This document shows positions 8,082-15,521 of a stretch of DNA of 21,995 nucleotides, piece after piece. The position numbers were made by a program, and so were the translations under genes. The DNA comes from a virus: positions 4,323 to 26,317 of the IMG/VR virus record IMGVR_UViG_3300002483_000062; one strand, given 5' to 3'. The first letter of the stretch is position 1. The number at the start of each line of letters is the position of its first letter. The notes under the pieces were generated by a model, which saw nothing but the letters and a program-made list of their open reading frames with translations, was not told where the DNA came from and ran no database searches.

Positions 8082-8298
8082 TTTTCCTTGTAGGTATATA
8101 TTGATCTCCCATAGGTATTCCCTGTGGTTTACCAGAGTTTTTCATGTCTTCACTTACAGCTACTAGTAATTTCTTCATATATTCTATTTCTTGGGAGTCG
8201 ACTTTTTCTTTATCCCATCCGAAGTTTGAGGCACAGAATCCGTAGATGCTATATTTATTTCGTTCAATGCTTCCTGACCAAGATACGTTTCCATCCAA
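8077..8298 (-). CDS. Tail assembly chaperone second frame (T-like), reached by -1 frameshift
   Basis: This open frame overlaps the preceding chaperone frame by 115 bases and is offset by -1. It has no ATG near its beginning (the first possible start is TTG at 8298) and no promoter or Shine-Dalgarno of its own, so translation by -1 slippage from the G-like frame is the likely route. The unique part after 8184 reads as a helix (EYMKKLLVAVSEDMKN) and a short tail ending TRKT. The tape measure gene follows 27 bases later. The overall organisation matches the G/GT scheme of lambda-like tails, including known archaeal tailed viruses. Confidence 0.65.
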   Translation of the reverse strand: MDGNVSWSGSIERNKYSIYGFCASNFGWDKEKVDSQEIEYMKKLLVAVSEDMKNSGKPQGIPMGDQYIPTRKT

Positions 8299-8600
8299 TC
8301 CGTCAAATAATCTTGAAAAGGGAATTTTCTTGATACTACCTGAATCAATGGTTTTATGTTATCATAACTCAAACTATTAATGACAGGTTCATTAATATTA
8401 AATGGTGCTTTTACCAATGCTTTTGTAAGCAAACCCATTCTGAATTTTGATAAACTTAATTTTGGTTGCCCTGTTTCTTCATCAACAGTTGCACATTTAT
8501 CCATAAGTGACTCAACATCTCCAAATGATAAATGTTCTTTTATTTCAAATTCAGCATCTTTGCCATCAAATTTTAATTTTATAGTTTCTGTATCTACCAT
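8184..8600 (-). CDS. Tail assembly chaperone, G-like product
   Basis: 138 residues, mostly helical after an N-terminal beta segment (TIKLKFDGKDAEFEI). It sits between tail tube and tape measure, where siphoviruses encode the G/GT chaperone pair that coats the tape measure during tail assembly. A second open frame overlaps its 3' end in the -1 frame, so I expect a minority fusion product of about 174 residues. The C-terminus of the short form is a Lys-rich tail (KKKSTPKK). The ATG at 8600 has a TATA-like sequence 25.5 bases upstream. Sequence similarity to lambda G is not visible; the call rests on position and frame architecture. Confidence 0.75.
   Translation of the reverse strand: MVDTETIKLKFDGKDAEFEIKEHLSFGDVESLMDKCATVDEETGQPKLSLSKFRMGLLTKALVKAPFNINEPVINSLSYDNIKPLIQVVSRKFPFQDYLTDWMETYLGQEALNEINIASTDSVPQTSDGIKKKSTPKK
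8202..8211 (-). other. Candidate -1 ribosomal frameshift site
   Basis: Minus strand AAAGAAAAAG. The zero frame reads AAG AAA AAG (three Lys, residues 131-133 of the G-like product) and the -1 frame reads on as GAA AAA GTC. It lies 18 bases before the zero-frame stop. It is the best A-rich slip site in the overlap but is not a perfect X-XXY-YYZ heptamer, so the exact position is uncertain. Confidence 0.4.
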
Positions 8601-8621
8601 GATACATAGATATTTCTAGGT

Positions 8622-8629
8622 CTATATAT
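8622..8629 (-). promoter_or_regulatory. TATA-like promoter for the tail chaperone gene
   Basis: Minus strand ATATATAG centred 25.5 bases before the ATG at 8600. Confidence 0.55.
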
Positions 8630-8633
8630 GTGT

Positions 8634-9659
8634 TTAGGAACCTTTTGGCTCAGCGTTTGTAGTTGCAGTTTGAGCAACTATTGTTGCATTTTTAATTTGC
8701 CATGATATATCCTCAAATACTGGCTCATTTGGTTCAAGACCTGTTGTAGAATGTGAATCAATACCAATACCATCACAGGTAACTTTAATTGTTTTTAATC
8801 CATTACCTGTTCCTTTATTTGTAAAGAATAATTCTAATTGTGCATGAGATCTAGTATCATTTGTAGTACCTGAATCTGCTTTAATCTGTTCCATTATATT
8901 AACTATAAATGATCTATCTTTTAGTGATACTTGGAATTTACCTGTTATATCAAATAATTGCCTGTAAGCATCAACTGCGAAATGACTATTCATTCCAAAC
9001 AATAGTTCACTATTTTGAGTAAATGTTATATCCATATTTTGAATTTCTGTTTGTGTTGTTAATGAATCACCTGTATTTCCTTTCCATTTAAACAATCCAT
9101 GTGCAAAAGTATATGGGAAATTCATTAAATCAGTTGCACTAGAAGCTGAAAATGTTGCTGTTGGTTGTTGTTCTTTAGCGTATGAAAAATCGGCACTTGC
9201 GTTTACCATGTCGTCAACTGCGGCAGTAATTGATAATGAGTTTAATGCACAACCACTTAATGTTCTAGTTAAGTTAGCAGTTTGACCTTGAAATCCCATT
9301 TGAAGTGTAGCAGTTCTAACTGTACTATCATTTGCAGTTGTAGTATATGTATGGGTAGCGGCAGCTGAACCTGTACTACTTACTGAAGCAGGAGCTCCAA
9401 ATAAAAGCCCTAAAACCCACGGAGAACTTAACACAAAATCTACTGATATTGAACCATTTTGTTTACCATAAGCATAATCAGTTGGTTTTACACTAGCTAA
9501 TTCAGAAAGAGTTTTTTTAGTATTATTTACAGTAAAACTTGTTATTTTTTGTTGTAAGCCAAATTTCTTATAAGATGGACTACTATAGGGAGTTCCAAAT
9601 GCGGAAGCAGGATTATCAAAATCCCATTGTAAAAACGAATTAGCACCTGTTCGAACCAT
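8634..9659 (-). CDS. Major tail tube protein
   Basis: 341 residues from the ATG at 9659. A TTG two codons upstream also opens the frame, but the ATG is the more usual codon. The protein is beta-rich with Ser/Thr-rich loops: GSISVDFVLSSPWVLGLLFG near 70-90, then LSGCALNSLSITAAVDDMVN and ASADFSYAKEQ near 135-165, with a second half of similar strand pattern. That doubled pattern is usual in larger tail tube proteins of archaeal and bacterial siphoviruses. It lies between the tail terminator and the chaperones, the standard place for the tube gene. Polymerised, it would form the tail lumen around the tape measure. Confidence 0.75.
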   Translation of the reverse strand: MVRTGANSFLQWDFDNPASAFGTPYSSPSYKKFGLQQKITSFTVNNTKKTLSELASVKPTDYAYGKQNGSISVDFVLSSPWVLGLLFGAPASVSSTGSAAATHTYTTTANDSTVRTATLQMGFQGQTANLTRTLSGCALNSLSITAAVDDMVNASADFSYAKEQQPTATFSASSATDLMNFPYTFAHGLFKWKGNTGDSLTTQTEIQNMDITFTQNSELLFGMNSHFAVDAYRQLFDITGKFQVSLKDRSFIVNIMEQIKADSGTTNDTRSHAQLELFFTNKGTGNGLKTIKVTCDGIGIDSHSTTGLEPNEPVFEDISWQIKNATIVAQTATTNAEPKGS

Positions 9660-9685
9660 GATCAATCCTTTTTAAAGGCTCTTTG

Positions 9686-9693
9686 TATTTAAA
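9686..9693 (-). promoter_or_regulatory. TATA-like promoter for the tail tube gene
   Basis: Minus strand TTTAAATA centred 30.5 bases before the ATG at 9659. This predicts a leader of about four to five bases rather than a strictly leaderless message. Confidence 0.6.
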
Positions 9694-9699
9694 TATTAT

Positions 9700-10158
9700 C
9701 TAAGGATTTAAATACATGGCATCACAGCTTATTGTATATCTATATAAATTACGATATTCTTCATTAACTGATGTTATACCATTAGGCAATATACGCACAT
9801 ATTCTCTATTATTTACATTTAACAACACGTTTTCTTTTATTATTCTCATGGTTTCATCAACTAATTGTAATACCCGAGCCTCACTTACACTTGTGCGTAT
9901 ATCCAATGTTAATGATACATCATGGAGCCAATCCCAAGTAGGATTACCTGCACTATCAGTATATTGCAAACTGAATATATCAGCACTTTCAGAATCTAAA
10001 CTAACTATGATCTGATCATATACTCTACTACCTACACCTACTGCCTTAATTTCCCATTGTTTGTCTATTTTAGGTTTTACTCCACCGCTTGATTTCCATT
10101 TGTTTCCAAGTAATGAAACAATATCTGTTACAAAATCAAGTCCTGCTATTCCTGCCAT
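9700..10158 (-). CDS. Tail terminator/completion protein
   Basis: 152 residues. After a basic region (WKSSGGVKPKIDKQW) comes an alpha/beta fold: IIVSLDSESADIFSLQ, then VSLTLDIRTSVSEARVLQLVDETMRIIKEN, and a closing strand with NLYRYTISCDAMYLNP. A strand carrying L-I-R-T followed by a helix, with a C-terminal strand, is the usual pattern of tail terminators that cap the tube at the neck. Position between the gp10-like protein and the tube agrees. Its ATG overlaps the upstream stop by one base (TAATG). The specific call is inference from pattern and order. Confidence 0.65.
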   Translation of the reverse strand: MAGIAGLDFVTDIVSLLGNKWKSSGGVKPKIDKQWEIKAVGVGSRVYDQIIVSLDSESADIFSLQYTDSAGNPTWDWLHDVSLTLDIRTSVSEARVLQLVDETMRIIKENVLLNVNNREYVRILPNGITSVNEEYRNLYRYTISCDAMYLNP

Positions 10159-10748
10159 TACTTGTATTTCCTCACTTTTTTATGTATTTTGTTAATTTTC
10201 TTTATTATTCTTCTTTGCATTTTATTTAATTTTTTTAGTTTCTTTATTACTCTATTAAATGCTCTACCTAAAGCTGATTTTTTTACTACAGGTTTTCTTT
10301 TTACAGGGGGGTTATTTGCTGTCATTCTTTTTATTGCTCTTTTAATAAATCTTCTTGGTTTTATTCCTTCTTTCATAATTTTTTTTGCTATTTTAAATGT
10401 AACATTTAGATTTTCATCGTCATCTGTTATTCCTAATTTATGAAATACCCATGCTCTTAAATCATCTATATTTAAATTAATATTATTTCCCGCAGGTGTT
10501 CCATATTCTACAAAACCAGAATAAGGATTATTAGTTACAACGCATTTAAAACCTTCTATTTCTTCAACAGAAAAAGAATCAGATAGTTCACCTGTAAAAT
10601 TTATTTTACCATGAGGATTACCAGATACTTGTCCATCTGCACTTTCTAAACCCCATTGTATTTGTGATAATAAATCATTTGCAATATCATCTGTTAGTCT
10701 ATCCATTTCTGCTTCGTTTACATTGTAAAATGCTCCTAAATTTGCCAT
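10158..10748 (-). CDS. HK97 gp10-like neck/tail-completion protein with basic tail
   Basis: 196 residues. Residues 1-145 have the gp10 family layout: an N-terminal helix, TGELSDSFSVEE, the hallmark NNPYSGFVEYGTP (about 73-85), a helix with LRAWVFHKLG, and IKPRRFIKRAIKRM. Family members join head and tail. Residues 149-196 are an unusual extension: 22 of 48 residues are Lys or Arg with no acidic residue, in an amphipathic pattern (RVIKKLKKLNKMQRRIIKK). It may contact packaged DNA or the portal channel. The ATG is one base after the upstream TGA; a GGTGAT directly abuts it, too close for a normal Shine-Dalgarno, so reinitiation is likely. Confidence 0.8.
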   Translation of the reverse strand: MANLGAFYNVNEAEMDRLTDDIANDLLSQIQWGLESADGQVSGNPHGKINFTGELSDSFSVEEIEGFKCVVTNNPYSGFVEYGTPAGNNINLNIDDLRAWVFHKLGITDDDENLNVTFKIAKKIMKEGIKPRRFIKRAIKRMTANNPPVKRKPVVKKSALGRAFNRVIKKLKKLNKMQRRIIKKINKIHKKVRKYK

Positions 10749-10749
10749 A

Positions 10750-11418
10750 TCACCATGTAGAAATTATTTCGCTTCTACTCCATATTATTTCATCAATTTC
10801 TTTTTGCCATCTGTCCATTACTTTCTGCTTATCAATATTACCTTCCCCACCATAAGCAATTTGTGACATTTGGAAATCAGTTGACAATATATCAAGACAA
10901 GTCATTAATTTACAGGCTTTTTGAATATCTCTTGGTATTGGTTCTGCAACGTCTTTAATACCCTCATTATCTCCCCCATATCTGTAAGTTACTCTAAATC
11001 TATTAGTTCTAAGTATTGTGAACAGGTATCCTCTCAAATATATTATACCTTTAATTTCTTGAAAATATATAATTTGATCTTCATTTTCACCATTACTTAC
11101 AGGTGTTTGATCTGACCATTGACCGCCATCCCAAATCTCAAACTTATCCCCTTTTGTGGAATCAAATGTTTTAAGATTTCTTTTTCTTGGAAACAAAGGC
11201 ATACCTCTACCCCAATCATATAATTTGTTTACACTAAATTCCTCTGTTACTTGTTTTTCTGAAAGCCATGTATGACCTGTTAATCTGTCAATTCTATCCT
11301 CATTATCCATTATATATTCTTCTACCATTGAAGTATTTGGATCAGTATTAGGGTTAATAGGTATTCTAATCCAATCAGATATATTAGTAACTGTGCAATA
11401 AGTAGGTGTTCTAACCAT
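10750..11418 (-). CDS. Head-tail adaptor (gp6-like connector)
   Basis: 222 residues. The N-terminal segment VEEYIMDNEDRIDRLTGHTW (33-52) matches the helix-plus-TGHTW pattern of head-tail connectors of the HK97 gp6 type in archaeal viruses. The middle is beta-rich with IIYLRGYLF and FRVTYRYGG, and the end has the helices IPRDIQKACKLMTCLDIL and QKVMDRWQKEIDEII. It would form the ring beneath the portal. It lies between the small capsid-associated genes and gp10-like gene, the standard order. A strong TATA-like element sits 25.5 bases before the ATG. Confidence 0.75.
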   Translation of the reverse strand: MVRTPTYCTVTNISDWIRIPINPNTDPNTSMVEEYIMDNEDRIDRLTGHTWLSEKQVTEEFSVNKLYDWGRGMPLFPRKRNLKTFDSTKGDKFEIWDGGQWSDQTPVSNGENEDQIIYFQEIKGIIYLRGYLFTILRTNRFRVTYRYGGDNEGIKDVAEPIPRDIQKACKLMTCLDILSTDFQMSQIAYGGEGNIDKQKVMDRWQKEIDEIIWSRSEIISTW

Positions 11419-11439
11419 ATATAAGCCTTGAGTTAATGT

Positions 11440-11447
11440 TATTTAAA
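11440..11447 (-). promoter_or_regulatory. TATA-like promoter for the adaptor gene
   Basis: Minus strand TTTAAATA centred 25.5 bases before the ATG at 11418. It begins immediately after the stop codon of the upstream gene. Confidence 0.65.
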
Positions 11448-11699
11448 TTATTCGTAAAGCACATTAAGACTTAGAGTGCCTGTAACGTCAGCATAAAGTT
11501 TTGTAAAATTTAGGTCTAAATTAACATGAACTCCTGTTCCTGCTACAAGTCTATATATTTCTGGTGCAGAATTATTTGCACCATTATAAAATATAACGCT
11601 ACCTGTTCCTGTTGTTGCTGGTATTATAGATTTTAATTTACCTGCTCTATTTACTATTACACCATCAGCAGTAACTAATTTACGAGCATTTCGTGCCAT
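11448..11699 (-). CDS. Small beta-rich virion-associated protein
   Basis: 83 residues, almost all strand and turn: a short basic N-terminus, IIPATTGTGSVIFYNGANNSAPEI, a Gly turn, and a C-terminal strand pair ending LSLNVLYE. The pattern of a Gly/Thr hairpin, then VIFYNGA, then a final strand resembles small proteins often found beside the capsid genes of tailed viruses. A decoration or head-fibre role is possible but unproven. It is separately promoted (11721-11728). Confidence 0.6.
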   Translation of the reverse strand: MARNARKLVTADGVIVNRAGKLKSIIPATTGTGSVIFYNGANNSAPEIYRLVAGTGVHVNLDLNFTKLYADVTGTLSLNVLYE

Positions 11700-11720
11700 T
11701 GATTAGATATAAAAAAGGTG

Positions 11721-11728
11721 TTATATAA
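11721..11728 (-). promoter_or_regulatory. TATA-like promoter for the gene starting at 11699
   Basis: TTATATAA, a palindrome, centred 25.5 bases before the ATG at 11699. Confidence 0.65.
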
Positions 11729-11736
11729 GGTTTCCC

Positions 11737-12096
11737 TTATACACCACGAATAATGACGGTCATAGTACAAGTAGTATTATTAGCTACATTTGCACTTGTA
11801 GTTCTTACTCTACCATTGATTTTTGCAGTAGCGGCATCTGATCCAGTTGCCTCTACGAACTGATAAGTATTCAATGCAAAGTCACTAGTTTGTTCAATAA
11901 TACATGAATAAACTTGTCTAAAGCCTACTTGTGTAAAATCACAAGTAACTAAACCACTTGCAAAGCTTCCTGATCCAGTAATTGCAATATCACAAACCAT
12001 CTCTTTTTCTACACCAACTCCACCCGGTTTAATGGTGTGGGATCTATCTGCATTTAAATGCTGATATTTGGCGTTTGTTGTAATATTTACTGCCAT
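11737..12096 (-). CDS. Small beta-rich capsid-associated protein
   Basis: 119 residues. It is a beta-sandwich-like sequence with Gly/Ser/Thr turns: MVCDIAITGSGSFASGLVTCDF, VYSCIIEQTSDFALNTYQF, AAATAK-like Ala/Thr linker and TCTMTVIIRGV at the end. Three of its four Cys (35, 47 and 65) lie in the first two thirds and the fourth (109) is near the end. It lies directly downstream of the capsid gene, after that gene's terminator. A decoration or head-stabilising protein is the most likely role, by position only. A TATA-like sequence lies 29.5 bases before the ATG. Confidence 0.6.
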   Translation of the reverse strand: MAVNITTNAKYQHLNADRSHTIKPGGVGVEKEMVCDIAITGSGSFASGLVTCDFTQVGFRQVYSCIIEQTSDFALNTYQFVEATGSDAATAKINGRVRTTSANVANNTTCTMTVIIRGV

Positions 12097-12121
12097 AATG
12101 ATTTTTTTTCATTTTACTAAC

Positions 12122-12129
12122 ATATAAAT
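12122..12129 (-). promoter_or_regulatory. TATA-like promoter for the gene starting at 12096
   Basis: Minus strand ATTTATAT centred 29.5 bases before the ATG, predicting a leader of a few bases. Confidence 0.5.
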
Positions 12130-12180
12130 ATTGTTATATATTGATATATAATTCTTATTCCATATAGAAAATTTTTTGAA

Positions 12181-12202
12181 ATTAAATAAAAAATAAAAAA
12201 AG
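12181..12202 (-). terminator. Oligo-T terminator after the major capsid gene
   Basis: On the minus strand, runs of seven (12195-12201) and six (12188-12193) T residues begin about 15 bases after the capsid stop codon, without a stable hairpin. Archaeal RNA polymerase terminates at such T tracts. It is the clearest terminator in the window and closes the scaffold-capsid unit. Confidence 0.65.
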
Positions 12203-12216
12203 GTTTGTTGTTTTAT

Positions 12217-13464
12217 CTAGATTCCTGAAGCAATATCTCTAATCTTGGCTTGTGCTTTGAAGTTTCTACAAGTTGTTTCACCAAGCATATTATACAAAGC
12301 TCTATCTGTGAAAGCTTCGTTAATGAATGGATAACCTTGTTGTCGTTTTCCTGCTTCGTAATAAACGATTGGTTTGAGTATTTGCATACCTAACAATGGT
12401 TTGTTTGGAGCATTTTTATCTGCACTAGTGTTTAAGATGAATAAGTCATCTACTGATCCCTCTGCTGATTGGGTGGTATCCTTTGAAGGAATGAATGGAA
12501 GTCCATATATTGTGGATATATGTAATCCTGCACCTGTTCCAGTAAAGGTATCAACACCGTTGACACCAACACTAAATTCTGTTCTTAAGTCGGCTGTGTT
12601 TTGGATACGGTAAGCGTTCATGTAGATTGATTGAACTTCGGAGTATGTGTCCTGTCCACCAATCATTACAGTTGGCTCTTTTCCAGCGGCAATTCTAATA
12701 TCTGCAAGTGTATCTCTTAATACTGCATCTGTCAAGACATCTGCTGTACCGATTGTACCTGAAGGTGATTTTACCGTGGAATCCCAAGTAGCGGCAGCTG
12801 CATTTCTATCTACACCTGCACCGTTAGCACCCTTCCAAGGGTTATAAAGGTCGGTAAGATTTGCGTGTGCTTCGAATTGTTGTTCAGCGTGTGAAGCAAC
12901 AATGACATCTAAAGATTCAAGGTTTAGTCTTTCAAGTGCGTTGGTTGCAACTACATCAGTAGGAATTGCAGTAAGCATTTGATTGACTCTTTCTTTGAAT
13001 TGATCACTAGCATATACTCTTTGTTGTGCAAGAGAACCGTAGTTATCATCTCTAGAATTGTCTACTAATTGTTCCAATAACTCAGAGGCTTCGAATACAT
13101 ATTGTAGAGTCTTTGGTTTTACAGTAATCTCTTGAACTGCTGGTTTAATTGCACCAGCGATGGCTCCACCTTCAATAGTTCCACCTAATCCATCTCTTGC
13201 ACCTGCAACAGTTGCGAGATTTGGAGCTTTGGATTTGAAGATACGCCAACCAGAGAAATCCCAAACGTACTTTGGTAGAGCTGCGAATATGTTTGCTTCC
13301 ATATTGAAGTTTGCCCATGCCATAGCACCGAATAGTGGGTTATAGTTGCCACCTGCACCGGGATCGGTTGTACTGAAACCTGCTTTTAAAATCTCGTCAG
13401 GAGTTCTGTTATAGGTATAATTGACAAGTTCATCAATAGAACGTAGTCCTAGATAGGTAGACAT
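12217..13464 (-). CDS. HK97-fold major capsid protein
   Basis: 415 residues. It follows protease and scaffold genes, and its sequence is that of an HK97-type capsid protein. The N-terminal helical arm is followed by an E-loop-like region (about 85-115, Gly-rich GLGGTIEGGAIAGAIKP then EITVKPKTLQYVFEASELLEQ), a long P-domain helix with FKERVNQMLTAIP, the A-domain region IRIAAGKEPTVMIGGQDTYSEVQ, and a C-terminal strand YYEAGKRQQGYPFINEAFTD. It builds the icosahedral shell. Its base composition is visibly less AT-rich than the neighbours, as expected for codon selection in a very highly expressed gene. It is bicistronic with the upstream scaffold-like gene and has a G-rich ribosome-binding sequence. 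Confidence 0.85.
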   Translation of the reverse strand: MSTYLGLRSIDELVNYTYNRTPDEILKAGFSTTDPGAGGNYNPLFGAMAWANFNMEANIFAALPKYVWDFSGWRIFKSKAPNLATVAGARDGLGGTIEGGAIAGAIKPAVQEITVKPKTLQYVFEASELLEQLVDNSRDDNYGSLAQQRVYASDQFKERVNQMLTAIPTDVVATNALERLNLESLDVIVASHAEQQFEAHANLTDLYNPWKGANGAGVDRNAAAATWDSTVKSPSGTIGTADVLTDAVLRDTLADIRIAAGKEPTVMIGGQDTYSEVQSIYMNAYRIQNTADLRTEFSVGVNGVDTFTGTGAGLHISTIYGLPFIPSKDTTQSAEGSVDDLFILNTSADKNAPNKPLLGMQILKPIVYYEAGKRQQGYPFINEAFTDRALYNMLGETTCRNFKAQAKIRDIASGI

Positions 13465-13465
13465 T

Positions 13466-14131
13466 TTAGTATCCCCCCGGAAGTCCGTTACCGAACTCTC
13501 CTGATTCTAGTTTGTTATATGCTATAACTAATGCATCTTCTGCACTTGAAGTTTTTCCATTCCAGCCGCTAGAGATAGCTTTAAGGATTTGGTATCCTGT
13601 TGGTATGGTTGCTTCTTCTTCCCCTCTTGATTTCAAAAGTGGTCTAACTGTCTTTACAATTTCGTATTCAGAACTTTCAGATTTTTTAACATCTTCTTTT
13701 TTGTCTTCATCGTGATCTTCTGTTTTCTCAACTTCCTCTTTATCTTCTTCTTTTTTGTCTTCACCATCGGCTTTACCCATAGTTAAACTAGGAGCATCGC
13801 TTTTTGGTTCTTCGCCTTTTTGTGGCTGGACAATAGAAGCTTGATCTTTTGGAGATGGTGCATAGGTATTTCCTAATTTGTCAGGATCACCGACATCGTT
13901 AGGACTTGATACAGCCGGAGCTTGAGTATCATCCTCTACACCTTGATCAACAGGATTCTTGTTGTGTTCTTTAATCAATGTTTCAAGACCATCGAATCTT
14001 TTCTCAAAGGAATCGATTCTTGATTCTTGTGCTTTGACTAATTGTGCAAGAATAGATGTGACAGAAGTGTCTTCATCTGCTTTTTGAACTTCAGAAACTT
14101 GTGTTTCTGTGGTTTGTTCTTCTGTAGTCAT
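13466..14131 (-). CDS. Acidic scaffold-like protein preceding the capsid gene
   Basis: 221 residues. An N-terminal Glu/Thr-rich segment is followed by a coiled coil (about 24-60, VTSILAQLVKAQESRIDSFE). Next come a disordered Pro/Asp region and a strongly charged Lys/Glu/Asp tract (about 118-150). The C-terminal domain is compact and helical (IVKTVRPLLKSRG ... AEDALVIAYNKLESGEFG). Coiled coil plus acidic disorder, located between protease and capsid genes, is the usual appearance of scaffolding proteins, which fill the prohead and are cleaved. The C-terminal domain may instead stay in the virion. The capsid ATG follows one base after its stop. Confidence 0.6.
   Translation of the reverse strand: MTTEEQTTETQVSEVQKADEDTSVTSILAQLVKAQESRIDSFEKRFDGLETLIKEHNKNPVDQGVEDDTQAPAVSSPNDVGDPDKLGNTYAPSPKDQASIVQPQKGEEPKSDAPSLTMGKADGEDKKEEDKEEVEKTEDHDEDKKEDVKKSESSEYEIVKTVRPLLKSRGEEEATIPTGYQILKAISSGWNGKTSSAEDALVIAYNKLESGEFGNGLPGGY
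13471..13478 (-). promoter_or_regulatory. G-rich ribosome-binding sequence for the major capsid gene
   Basis: Minus strand GGGGGGAT, 6 bases before the ATG at 13464. It encodes the last residues (Gly-Gly-Tyr) of the upstream protein, whose TAA ends one base before the capsid ATG. Confidence 0.55.
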
Positions 14132-14158
14132 GTTGTAATTATTACAAATTTTTCATAG

Positions 14159-14166
14159 TATATAAA
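14159..14166 (-). promoter_or_regulatory. TATA-like promoter for the scaffold-capsid unit
   Basis: Minus strand TTTATATA centred 31.5 bases before the ATG at 14131, predicting a leader of about 5-6 bases. With the terminator at 12181-12202 it frames a two-gene transcript. Confidence 0.6.
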
Positions 14167-14198
14167 TATAATTGTTAAAATTGAAAGGAATTATAAAC

Positions 14199-15479
14199 CT
14201 ATTTTTGATATTTTTTATGTAATGATTTTAAATATTCTATAGTTTCTGCTTCTTCTAATGCTTCTTTTACATTTTTTACCCCAAATTTCAATATTAATTC
14301 AACAGGTGTGTCTATTTTAGTAACGTCTTTTACTCGTCTTTCACTTACTTCATGAACCATATTGCCTTCTACTTTTGATTGTTTTTTAGCACCTGCTAAT
14401 GAACTTGGAGATTCAAATTTATTTACATTGTCGTTTGAATCTGTCATTGTATTTGGTTTTTGTCTTGGTTGCATTGGGAACTCTCCTTTAGCGTTTATAT
14501 CACCTATTGGTTGATCTTTTTCTATTTTCTTGTTTTTCTCTCTTGCTTCTTCTTCTACACTTTCAGGTGTGCTTGGTATATGGTCTTTTTTAACATGAGC
14601 AGGTATTTTTGGAATACTGTTAATTAAATCATTTGTTTCTTTTGGACTTCCTGTGGCTTCCCCTACATTATCTGCTCTTGTTTCAGCAGCTCTATTAACT
14701 AAACTTTGGTTGTTTAATTTTTCCACTTCTTTTGGTTTGTCAAATTGTTCTATTCCATGTTCTTCTTTAGATTTACCACATGATTTACATATATTTGAAT
14801 CATCATCACAACTATACTGATGATTATCAATATCAACATCTGTGTTAATATTTGATCCATCTGATTTATCCATAAACTGATCTACGTCAAATTTCTCAAA
14901 TTTACAACCTAAACTAGTACATCTTATCTGTTCTCTGCCATTAAATTCTTTTACCATTTTTTCTATTCCATTTGCTTTAGCAAATTTGTTTACAGATTCT
15001 ACTACTGCAAATGGGTTTGCTGGTGTATCACATAATGCGATTTCATATAACTCTAATTTTCTTAATTCTAGTGCCATTTTGCCATCTTTTTGAATTGGTT
15101 CTCTTTCTTTACTTGCACCGCCCATAGATAGTCCTGAATATTCTCCTTTTACAACCTTATCCCAAACTTTGTCATATAATGTAATACCGTCTTTTTTATA
15201 CACTTCGCCTGTAATTAATACAGTTGCTACACCTTTGTATTCTGATTGTTCATAACTTAATACCTTACCTACCATTCTATTACTGTGATAATCTGATATA
15301 ACTGGATTTACTTCCATAAATGCTTCCATAATTTTCATAACTTCTTTGACAAAAATGAACTCTTGTTGTCTATCTATGATTTCAGCAGTTATATGACCTT
15401 TGAATATTCTACGTTCATCTGCTGTATCAACTGTAATTCCCTTTGTAATGAAATCAGGAAATTCTACATATTCTGTCAT
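14199..15479 (-). CDS. Prohead protease with zinc-knuckle-like and scaffold-like extension
   Basis: 426 residues. Residues 1-160 are a prohead serine protease of the HK97/XkdF kind: IFKGHITAEIIDRQQE, a catalytic His in VISDYHSNRM (His65), the Ser motif YSGLSMGG (Ser118 likely nucleophile, Ser115 alternative) and ELYEIALCDTPANPFAV. The remaining 260 residues are an extension. It has Cys187, Cys192, Cys224, Cys231 and Cys234 with His241 (CKSCGKSKEEH), possibly a zinc knuckle, then a long charged disordered stretch. A short C-terminal helical domain ends it (VELILKFGVKNVKEALEEA). Such an extension could act as internal scaffold and be removed by self-cleavage; that is inference. It has its own promoter. 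Confidence 0.8.
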   Translation of the reverse strand: MTEYVEFPDFITKGITVDTADERRIFKGHITAEIIDRQQEFIFVKEVMKIMEAFMEVNPVISDYHSNRMVGKVLSYEQSEYKGVATVLITGEVYKKDGITLYDKVWDKVVKGEYSGLSMGGASKEREPIQKDGKMALELRKLELYEIALCDTPANPFAVVESVNKFAKANGIEKMVKEFNGREQIRCTSLGCKFEKFDVDQFMDKSDGSNINTDVDIDNHQYSCDDDSNICKSCGKSKEEHGIEQFDKPKEVEKLNNQSLVNRAAETRADNVGEATGSPKETNDLINSIPKIPAHVKKDHIPSTPESVEEEAREKNKKIEKDQPIGDINAKGEFPMQPRQKPNTMTDSNDNVNKFESPSSLAGAKKQSKVEGNMVHEVSERRVKDVTKIDTPVELILKFGVKNVKEALEEAETIEYLKSLHKKYQK

Positions 15480-15501
15480 GTATATAAAAAAAGTGTTATA
15501 G

Positions 15502-15509
15502 TATATAAA
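15502..15509 (-). promoter_or_regulatory. TATA-like promoter for the prohead protease gene
   Basis: Minus strand TTTATATA centred 26.5 bases before the ATG at 15479. Confidence 0.6.
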
Positions 15510-15521
15510 AATTGGGTTGGT

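Noticed and set aside
9660-9665. TTG start two codons upstream of the tail tube ATG
   Set aside because: The ATG is the stronger start codon and the predicted transcript start falls at about its position.
10162-10443. Very hydrophobic plus-strand frame that could look like a membrane protein
   Set aside because: It is the complement of the Lys-rich tail of the gp10-like protein; Phe/Leu/Ile richness follows from antisense reading of AAA/AAG codons.
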